A stretch of 64,000 bases of DNA from Tieghemiomyces parasiticus (taxonomy: Eukaryota > Kickxellomycota > Dimargaritomycetes > Dimargaritales > Dimargaritaceae): contig JANBPT010000002.1 in assembly GCA_027575765.1 (NCBI GenBank), forward strand, positions 1 to 64,000, written 5' to 3'. Below are positions 56,746-64,000 of this stretch, in pieces. The notes under the pieces were generated by a model. The model did not search any database and had not been told where the DNA came from. It worked only from the letters and a program-made list of their open reading frames with translations. Position numbers and translations under genes: made by a program. How positions within the stretch are numbered: position 1 is the first letter of the stretch; the number at the start of each line of letters is the position of its first letter.

Positions 56746-59700
56746 ATGACATCTAACACTATGAATTTCGGTCCGGAGTGGATGCGCCGGGTGCCCAAGT
56801 CGACAGCGTCTAACGGCGGCGACGGCCCTGCGACCACGACGACGACCACAACCAGCCCGCCCACCAAGGCCGGACCCGCCTCGCCTTGGGGCGCGTCTAC
56901 GGTCGCCGGCGGTTCCCCCTCCACGCGTACGTCCGCCCCGAGCGGCCTTAGTACCACAGTCCGTGGCGCCTCCACGCGTTCTGCTACTGAAGTTCCTGCT
57001 TCTAGCCAAGGATATTCGGGGTCGGCCCCGGGTAACGCCTCGACCGCAGCGGAACCTACCCCGTACAGCCGGTTGATTTCTGGTACCCCACAGCCCCCGC
57101 CCCAGGAGGATATGGTTGACCACCTAAACCCCTTCCGCTACTCCCGCGAACTGATGCTCAGTTTGTACAAGCCTGTCAATCTGCCGCTGGAATTCGAGCG
57201 CCACGAGTACATCACGTCCGACGAACCCCTTGAGCCCATGGCCAACGTGCTGCTGACCGAGAAGGAAGAGGAACTGTTCTCCGGCGCCTCCGTGAACAGT
57301 GAGCTGACTAAACGGATCGTCGGAGGTGGCGGCCCCGGGAATGGCAGTGGCGGCATCGGCCGCGGCGGTGACCGCCAACATCCGCGTGGTACTGGACCCA
57401 GCGGCCCCCACGTCGGCCACGGTGACCCACTAGCCAAGGGTCGCAGTTACCGTGGGGAGGGTAGCAGCAGTGGTCGCTACAACGACCGCTACGATGGTGA
57501 TTCGTCTCGGAACTATCGTGGGTCCGGCGCCGGTGGTACAGGTATCGGTCGGACTGGATCCTACGACAGCCGAGCCACCGGGTTCACCCAGCGCCCCTCT
57601 CACCACCTGCAAAGCGGCCCGCCCCGCCCCAATGACCACGCTTCTTGGAACATCGTGGACCGCAACAATGTGGGTTCTTTCGGTACCGACGGCGTGTTCC
57701 GCATGACGGGTCTCACTGATGAAGATGCTCTTGAGCCGGCAGGCGGTCTCGATGAGCCCCTCGAACCTCTTAGCTCCGGCCATGCCACACTCGGTGATAC
57801 CAACCGGACCGCATCTGACGGTCACGTGGCCGATGGCTCAACGTCCAAGTTACTGCGCAGCGCGGCCGGTCACCCGGACGCCGCCACCGATCCGACCGCA
57901 TCCTCCACTGCTGCCGCTCGCACCCACTCGACCTCGTCTCTTCTCGCCCGCCTAGACCGCGCCGCCGGTGGTACCTCCCCGGCCCCTTCCAAATCCGTGG
58001 GCCCTGGCGTCTCGGACGACGGTCACAGCGGAGCAGAGAGCCTAGGTGACAACCTGGCTTTCATGAACGCCACTCGCAGCCACGATCCCTTGTCCCGTCT
58101 GACCGGCGGGCCCCACAACGCTGCTGCACTAGCCCGCTTAGGCTCCACGGGTTCGGAACCCGCATTGGGCAGCGGGTCCCGTCCCAACCTCGGGCACGTC
58201 TTTGGCCCCGGAAGTTTCTTGGGCAACACCAGCGATATTTCGAGCCCCGGTAGCCTCATGTCGGGCCTAAGCGGGGGTAATCTCGACACCCACTTTCACC
58301 GGGGCTCACCGTTCGCCGGGCACCCCGGTACGAGCCACGGCGGTACTCCCCTGAGTGGGTTCGGCGCTGATCTGCTTGGCCTCGGTGGATCCCCTTTGGC
58401 TAAGCCAGCACAGTGGTACTACCGTGACCCGCAGGGCGCCATTCAGGGACCGTTCTCCGCCGACGATATGCAGGAATGGTACGCCGCGGGCTTCTTTACC
58501 CCGGATCTGCTCGTTCGTCGCGATGCCGAGTCCAACTTTGAACCGCTGGGCCTCCTCATCAGCCGCCTGCGCGACGAGGAGACGCCTTTCCTTACCGCAT
58601 CCCAGACAGCACCACCCCCCGCGCGTCATGGCGCCCTGCCGGGGTACTTCCCCGGGGTCGTCCCTGACGCCCACACGGGTGGTCTAAGCCACCCCCTCCT
58701 GCGCAACGGTTCCTTTGGGACTACCGATGCTACTGTACCTGGAGTCCCCCGGCCCTCTTCTGGCTTCGGATCCCACGCCACCGGGTACCGCCCCGACAAC
58801 CAGTGGGCGGGTCTCGGCGGCGGGGGTAGCAACCTCGCCAGCCCTGGTCTTGGCGCCGGCCTACCTGGTCGCGGCGCTCTCCCCAGCGTCTTCCCAGCCT
58901 CCACGGTGTCACCCTCCTCCCTCCTTGAGCGCGACACCGGCGCCGGGTCCAACCTCTACGGCCTTAATACCGAACGTCAGCAATACGTCCAGTTTCTGCA
59001 CCAGCGCTTGCAGCACCAGACCTCTGCCGGCCAGCCGGGCGTGACACCCGGTGGTACTGCCCAGCTAAGCCCCGAACTGTCCGAAACCAAGCCCGACCAG
59101 AATTTCCCACTTATGTCGCGCCTGCACCGTCCCCAGCCATCGGTTAGCGCCGGATTCGACCTGAGTGCCACGCGCTCCCTCGATCCGGCCATCATCGCCC
59201 GTCTGGGAGGACCGGATAACGAACGTACCCTCGACGCGGACAACGCCCACCCGTCCCATGCCGACCCCACTCTGTCCCGTGACGTGAACGAGCCTTCTGT
59301 CGCTCCGGAGCGTCGCGCTTCACAGCCAGCCGCGGAGGCGGTCATCTCACCCGGACCCACCTTGGTCTCCCCAGAGGTCGCTGAGCCCACCAACACCATC
59401 TCGGCGTTGCTCAAGAATCTCCAGATGCAGCAGAAGGCTGGGACCCGGACGTCTCCGTCCCTCCTGCCTCCTGCCCGGTCAGCCCCGACTCCGCCTACCG
59501 ACACTAAAACTGTCGCCCCAGAGCCCACTCCGGAGACGCCCCAGTCCCACCCCGCCCCTTCCCCGCAGGCCACCCCGACCAAACAGGCTGCCCCCGCGTC
59601 GACCGAGCCCGCTAAGGCTGAGGCTACCGCCGCCTCGACCCCGGTCCCGCCCCCGGCTGTCGCCCCCTGGACCACCACGCCCTCACGCAAGGGCCCAAGC

Positions 59701-60492
59701 CTGCTTGACATTCAGATGGAGGAAGAGAAACGTGCCCAGCGCCAGCAAAAGGCCAAGGCTAAGGCAGCTACCCCCGGATCTGTCAAGCGCTACGCTGATG
59801 CGGCCACCCGTGGGGTGTCAAACGAGCCCCCGGCCTGGAGCGCCGTAGCTGCCCTCAATAAACCTGTGGGCGGTGCATCATCCGACGCCACCAACGTATA
59901 CGGCCGCCCGACCGTGCCTACCGTTGGCGCCACCACCCATACCTCACTGGGAAGCCTGGTGGAGCAGGCCAGCCGTCGGTCCCTGTCGCGCTCGTCATCT
60001 CAGACGGGTACCCCCACTGCCCCTGGCCCCGCTCCGACCGCCTCACGCAAGGTTAACAATACCCCATCCGCCGCCGGGCCCAAACATAAACCCTCCGATG
60101 ATTTCATCGGCTGGTGCCGCACAGCCCTTAAGACCCTCAAGGGCATCTCGGTGGATGAGTTCATCCAGATGCTGCTGACATTTCCCCTTGACCCGCCGGC
60201 CAGCACCTACGAGATTATCCAAGATTCGGTCTACGCCTACTCGCCCACCCTCGACGGCCGCCGCTTTGCCCACGAGTTTGTTAAGCGCCGCCAGGCCGAC
60301 GCCGGCCTCCTCAGTGCCAGCGAGACGGAAGCCCTCCGCACCTCTACCGCCCAAAACTCTGACTTCGTGCGTGTTAAGGGCGGTGCCCCTCGCCCACCGG
60401 CTTCCTCCAACGCCGGCGGTCGTACGTACAGCGACGATTCCAAGTTTAGTGGCCTGCCGTCCGGTAGCAGACGCGGTAAGAAGAAGAACTAA
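56746..60492 (+). CDS. GYF-domain protein (Smy2/GIGYF-like translational regulator)
   Basis: Intronless coding region, 1248 aa. The N-terminal part holds FRYSRELMLSLYKP, with Y132-x4-M137-L138, the YxxxxM-hydrophobic core by which GIGYF proteins bind 4EHP in animals (family knowledge). An RG/Gly-rich stretch follows (about 190-270). The GYF domain is at about 556-612, WYYRDPQGAIQGPFSADDM through AAGFFTPDLLVRR, with the hallmark W557, QGPF and GFF. It reads Pro-rich ligands. The centre and C-terminal parts are low complexity (Ala, Pro, Ser, Thr), with a charged helix QMEEEKRAQRQQKAKAK-type segment near 1000 and a conserved C-terminal helical block DDFIGWCRTALKTLKGISVD. It ends in a basic SRRGKKKN. 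Likely acts in mRNA repression and ribosome-collision response like Smy2/Syh1 and GIGYF. This is inferred from the family. Confidence 0.9.
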   Translation: MTSNTMNFGPEWMRRVPKSTASNGGDGPATTTTTTTSPPTKAGPASPWGASTVAGGSPSTRTSAPSGLSTTVRGASTRSATEVPASSQGYSGSAPGNASTAAEPTPYSRLISGTPQPPPQEDMVDHLNPFRYSRELMLSLYKPVNLPLEFERHEYITSDEPLEPMANVLLTEKEEELFSGASVNSELTKRIVGGGGPGNGSGGIGRGGDRQHPRGTGPSGPHVGHGDPLAKGRSYRGEGSSSGRYNDRYDGDSSRNYRGSGAGGTGIGRTGSYDSRATGFTQRPSHHLQSGPPRPNDHASWNIVDRNNVGSFGTDGVFRMTGLTDEDALEPAGGLDEPLEPLSSGHATLGDTNRTASDGHVADGSTSKLLRSAAGHPDAATDPTASSTAAARTHSTSSLLARLDRAAGGTSPAPSKSVGPGVSDDGHSGAESLGDNLAFMNATRSHDPLSRLTGGPHNAAALARLGSTGSEPALGSGSRPNLGHVFGPGSFLGNTSDISSPGSLMSGLSGGNLDTHFHRGSPFAGHPGTSHGGTPLSGFGADLLGLGGSPLAKPAQWYYRDPQGAIQGPFSADDMQEWYAAGFFTPDLLVRRDAESNFEPLGLLISRLRDEETPFLTASQTAPPPARHGALPGYFPGVVPDAHTGGLSHPLLRNGSFGTTDATVPGVPRPSSGFGSHATGYRPDNQWAGLGGGGSNLASPGLGAGLPGRGALPSVFPASTVSPSSLLERDTGAGSNLYGLNTERQQYVQFLHQRLQHQTSAGQPGVTPGGTAQLSPELSETKPDQNFPLMSRLHRPQPSVSAGFDLSATRSLDPAIIARLGGPDNERTLDADNAHPSHADPTLSRDVNEPSVAPERRASQPAAEAVISPGPTLVSPEVAEPTNTISALLKNLQMQQKAGTRTSPSLLPPARSAPTPPTDTKTVAPEPTPETPQSHPAPSPQATPTKQAAPASTEPAKAEATAASTPVPPPAVAPWTTTPSRKGPSLLDIQMEEEKRAQRQQKAKAKAATPGSVKRYADAATRGVSNEPPAWSAVAALNKPVGGASSDATNVYGRPTVPTVGATTHTSLGSLVEQASRRSLSRSSSQTGTPTAPGPAPTASRKVNNTPSAAGPKHKPSDDFIGWCRTALKTLKGISVDEFIQMLLTFPLDPPASTYEIIQDSVYAYSPTLDGRRFAHEFVKRRQADAGLLSASETEALRTSTAQNSDFVRVKGGAPRPPASSNAGGRTYSDDSKFSGLPSGSRRGKKKN

Positions 60493-61809
60493 GCACAGCC
60501 TCGATGGGCCGCTGACCATTCCCAACCTTCCTACTGCCAAGCATATGCCTTTTTCGCGACCTTTTCTTTGCTCATTTTGATTTTAGGAAGACCTTTAAAT
60601 TTCCTCCCCATTTATTTCATAGTTGTTGGTTTTTTTTTGGATCCATCGACTTCTCACTGGCTATTTTTCTTTTTCGTTCTCTTATTATTATCAACAAAGC
60701 CACTGGAACTAAACTCTGCCTCTAAAAGACGGTTTTAAAAAATAGCACATAAGAAACCACCTGACCTATATTGAGGAGTTAACCAGGAGTATGCAATGGG
60801 TAAGCCAGATTGTAGCCGAGGCGCCCACTGGAGAGTCACCCCGTCTTAAGGACACCGCCTCCCTTTAGGGTCTGTCTTCCTGGTGGAAGCATCTTAATCT
60901 ACACCCAACCGGTTTCACAGCATCACCCAAATCGCGCCTATTTTAAGATCACGCATCGGCCATAGTCGTGAATTCGTAAAGTGTGGAATAAACCCCTGTT
61001 CATTTTATTTAAACTCGGCCTGCGCGCCTTGTGACCCCCCGGTCTTTCCTCTAGTTGCTCCTCCTGCTTGAGCAACACACCCCCCGTCACTCTTGTCCTT
61101 ATTAGCAACGTCACGCATTTAGTCTTTATCACTAAATACCGTACTAATTTGTATGAAGCTTGAGTTTACTACCTTTAGCTTCAGATTTGCCACGACTCAA
61201 CCTGCAACTTTTCTGAGCCCTCCTTAAGCGGACAGCCGCTTGGCAAGGCGGTAACTGTGGACCCGCTGTTTCTGTGCATAAAAGATGTGACCTCCCACAC
61301 TATGGAATAAACAAGTGATCTATCCCCCTCCCATACACACACCTTGTACAGTTTTGCGTTTTAGGGTTTGTTTTATTTTTACCCCTGGTTTACTGCTACC
61401 ACAGAGTGGTAATGTAGATTTGCCGCAATCGTCAGATAACGTAGTGCATCACGCACGGATGATAAGTTCACGAATATTTTTTTTAAAAAAAAAGCTTTAA
61501 GAAAAATAACTGTCACGAATAATCGGTAGACTGTATATAGGATTATCCTAGAGTCAACTCTAAGATCCGTTAGACTAGACTTCTATAGAGCTTGGATATA
61601 TATATTGACTGATTGTTTGCCAAAGCAACTAGATTAGTATTAGACCACTTTCAAGGCACCATTCATGGCAATTGGAGGCGGCACACAGGTCGAAAGGGTT
61701 GTCCCACGTCGTTGTCGCCAATGGCGATGACGTCCAGTAGGGGGAGGAGGCATGAATCTTGATATAGTCTACCTAGAGACTGACCACGCACGGTGTGCGC
61801 TTGCAAAAC
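60493..61809. other. Spacer after the GYF gene
   Basis: 3' UTR of the GYF gene, T-rich from 60580 to 60690. No further gene recognised, and the short frames near 60938-61132 and 61315-61500 have no domain. An A/T-rich run lies at about 61472-61500. Confidence 0.42.
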
Positions 61810-61995
61810 TTACCAAAGCCAAGACCGTAGACGGGCGATCGAGCGATTAATGCTTCTATGTAGTTGCAGGTCCCTATGGGACACTTTGAACAGGGTGATA
61901 GGGGAAGTGCGTTGGACCCCTGTCAGCTCATTACCAGTCAATCGGTGCCTCCTCTTCCTGAAGGGCTCGAACCTTAGCCCTAGTATGCTCTCCAA
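61810..61995 (-). mobile_element. Mariner transposase fragment, copy 3
   Basis: The minus strand encodes RLTGNELTGVQRTSPITLF and HRDLQLHRSINRSIARLR, which aligns with LTAEQLGHARHTSPTTM and RRDLGLYSYLSRRVSP of copy 2. At the nucleotide level CAGGTCCCT and GGGGAAGTG blocks are shared with 2107 and 28980. Only the central DNA-binding/linker part is left. No catalytic block and no ends are seen nearby. Confidence 0.65.
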
Positions 61996-62570
61996 CCTAG
62001 TACAATGGGGAAGCTAGGCTGAAAAAGCATTCTTAAAGGATTCGTGGCTTGTAGGAAGATGAGATTAGCTGTTTTTAAATGGCAGTTACACAAAACGTAG
62101 AGCCCAGCGTGGCAGCCACTTCGGACCGAACATTCGCGGCCTTGCAACCCTTGTAATGACAATTATCAACTCACACGTTTCGTCCGGCAAATGAGACCTG
62201 GAGGCTAGCGCTTGAGTATGGCAGTGGGGTAAACTCGCAAGCTATGCTGCCGAGGGCGGTATATTTATTGAACAAGGTGCACCAGTCGATTGCAGTGGCT
62301 GGCACGCTCTGGTATCAGCACCGAGGCTTACATCCAAGTCTTTCAGCCGCCATCAATGGGGATTCTCATCTGCGGTTTTAATGCAAAAAACTTACAATCA
62401 ACTGATAACCTTAAACGTTCAATTCTACTTGTTTTAATCACATGAGTTCGTACTCTGGCGTGTTCTGCCTCAAGCAGGTACGGCCTAACGGTGCCAGGCG
62501 GGTGGCTGCGTCAAGAGCAGGTTGGGTGACCCAGTCGATAGGTTGGGAAAATAGCCAAGTGACGAATTGC
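61996..62570. other. Spacer before ATP4
   Basis: No gene signal. The right end should hold the ATP4 3' UTR. Confidence 0.4.
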
Positions 62571-64000
62571 TTAAAGCTTCTTGGCGGTGAGCTCTGATGA
62601 TGGCGGTGCATTATAGTAGTATAAATCGGGCAGATTAGATCCTGAGTTCTTATCATCTATGGGTTTGGCTACAGTTAACTAGCAACGGGCAATGGTTAGT
62701 CTAAACGCGACACTCTAGAACCTAATACTAGGGATCCAATAACTTACTCTCGACCTCGGCAATGCACTGGTTCAGAATCTCGTTTTGCTAGAAGGACGAT
62801 CAAACGGCGTAGGATATATGGCGGAGCAGGTTAGCAACGTGTTGGTGATTGAAGCGAACTAAAGCTCACCTCCCATCCCTATGCGTATCGGACCAACGGC
62901 TACGAAATACTTACCACTTCGGGCTTCATGAGCTCCTGACGGGACTTCTCAATGACGGAGGTGGCCAGTTCCTTCTGCTCGCGCTCGCGGATGTTGGCCT
63001 CATGGCGGACCCACGAGTCGAGGACGCTCTTGGCCTCGGCGGCATAGGCCACGCGCTGCTTCAACTCAAAGATCTGGCTCTCCATTTGGGCCAGTTCCTA
63101 GATACAGGGGTAAGTTGGCGAACACAGTATGAAAGGCATTGGTGTGAGCAGTGGGTCGAGCCTAATATAGTTCTCAGCAGCGGGGTCCATGGCGCCTAAC
63201 GAATAAGCCGCTGTTGGAATGAATACGAATAGGCTGTACACAGCAGGGCGGCCTGACACACACACGGAACGTGGGAAGCTTACCTTGGACATCTGGAACA
63301 TGTTCTTGGTGACATCTACAACATCCTTAAGCTCGGCGACCTGGTCGATACGGCTCTGGACGGCGGCCTTGTGCTCCTTGCGGGCCTCCTTGAAGATGTT
63401 GATCATGTTGTTAATGTAGCCCTCGGCGAACTCGGTGTAGGGTTCGCGAGCGGTGCGGTAGAGCACGGCCAGGAGGCCAACAGTGGCGATAAGGGCCACG
63501 GACTCCTCGTTAAGCACATAGATCTCCTTGGACACCAAGTAGGTGGCCAGAGAGGTGCCGACGGTCAGGTAGCCAGTCTTGGTCAGAAGGGAGTTTCCGG
63601 GGAGGGCGTCCAGGAGGCTCTGGGCCTTCTTCTCGGGGGACTCACGCTGCTGCACCGCCTCGCGGTTAGCCGGAGTAGTCGACAGGGCGCTAGAAAACGG
63701 AGGGGGTAACGGTAAGGGGAAGGCCAATCAACTGAGGGATTAGCATACTTGGAATAAGGTGCGTCAAGTTTCAACGACAGGCCGAAGGGGATCTTCTCCG
63801 CCCGAAGAGCTGGCACAAAATCCGCAGCATGTGGTGCTATATAGACCGCTTACCGGGTGGCCTGGGCCAGACGAGGGGTGGCCGGAGTGGCCGAGCGGAG
63901 GGCGCCTGGTAAGGGACAACGACGGGGTGGGCCGTGGAGTAAAGAGGGTGGGTGATTTTGAAAACCATAAGTTAGTCACCGGCCGGGATGTAACCCAGTA
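62571..64000 (-). CDS. ATP4: Mitochondrial F1Fo ATP synthase subunit b (subunit 4), 5' end beyond the window
   Basis: Peripheral-stalk subunit. Five exons are visible on the minus strand: 63905-63854, 63689-63284, 63097-62915, 62787-62748 and 62593-62571 (stop TAA), about 233 residues. The first visible exon encodes an Arg/Ala-rich, acid-free presequence piece (ALRSATPATPRLAQATR), and its acceptor (CTAACTT...TTACCAG) shows that at least one more exon lies beyond base 64000. Exon 63689-63284 holds the membrane hairpin (TKTGYLTVGTSLATYLVSKE and SVALIATVGLLAVLY), then the amphipathic stalk helix. The two smallest exons (40 and 23 nt) restore the C-terminus QNEILNQCIAEVE-KLTAKKL. Phases chain correctly (2, 0, 0, 1), with GTAAG donors throughout. 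Confidence 0.93.

Overview
This 64 kb window is nuclear DNA of a fungus, most likely an early-diverging (zygomycete-grade) lineage. The evidence is a fused mitochondrial ARG5,6 arginine gene, fungal homologues of PRP40, SF3A2/Prp11, SAPS, ISWI, ZFAND1/Cuz1 and ATP synthase subunit b, short GTAAGT...CTAAC...AG introns, long gene-poor spacers and two related secreted subtilases. The exact lineage (for example Zoopagomycota) is an inference. I see no prokaryotic, viral, CRISPR, tRNA or rRNA feature.

Layout. 0-3.2 kb: the 5' end of an edge gene (minus) with a TATA box, then a dead mariner element. 3.2-8.7 kb: a compact RNA-processing block with PRP40 (minus, seven exons that I resolved), a NUFIP1/Rsa1-like gene (plus, two exons) and SF3A2 (minus). 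8.7-18.5 kb: a long empty stretch and an HSF-type transcription factor behind a TATA box and a pyrimidine-rich leader of about 700 nt. 18.5-27.8 kb: a SAPS-family phosphatase regulator (minus, two exons), an unrecognised 340-aa gene (plus) and a ZFAND1-like double AN1 zinc-finger gene (minus, two exons). 28.3-29.5 kb: a second dead mariner. 32.2-47.0 kb: secreted subtilase A (plus), bifunctional ARG5,6 (minus), ISWI remodeller (minus) and secreted subtilase B (minus). 51.2-54.1 kb: an FMN-dependent 2-hydroxyacid oxidase/dehydrogenase (minus, three exons) and a small secreted acidic protein (minus). 56.4-60.5 kb: a GYF-domain protein (plus) with a likely intron in its 5' UTR. 61.8-64 kb: a mariner fragment, then ATP synthase subunit b (minus, five exons visible, 5' end beyond the window).

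Several genes become complete only when short exons are spliced in: the first exon of the hydroxyacid oxidase, a 42-nt last exon and a probable 21-nt first exon of ISWI, 40-nt and 23-nt exons of ATP4, and the completed second AN1 finger of the ZFAND1 homologue. Donors are nearly always GTAAGT-like. Acceptors are CAG or TAG, usually preceded by a CTAAC-type branch site.

Functionally the window mixes housekeeping genes (splicing, snoRNP assembly, chromatin remodelling, phosphatase control, arginine synthesis, ATP synthesis) with genes for secreted products (two subtilases and one small protein). The genes for secreted products and the HSF factor carry obvious TATA boxes, while the housekeeping genes mostly do not. 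I found no clear new multi-gene system. The best leads are the paired subtilases, the 340-aa orphan, the presequence-like linker inside ARG5,6, the 4EHP-type motif in the GYF protein, and the long G/C homopolymer tracts.
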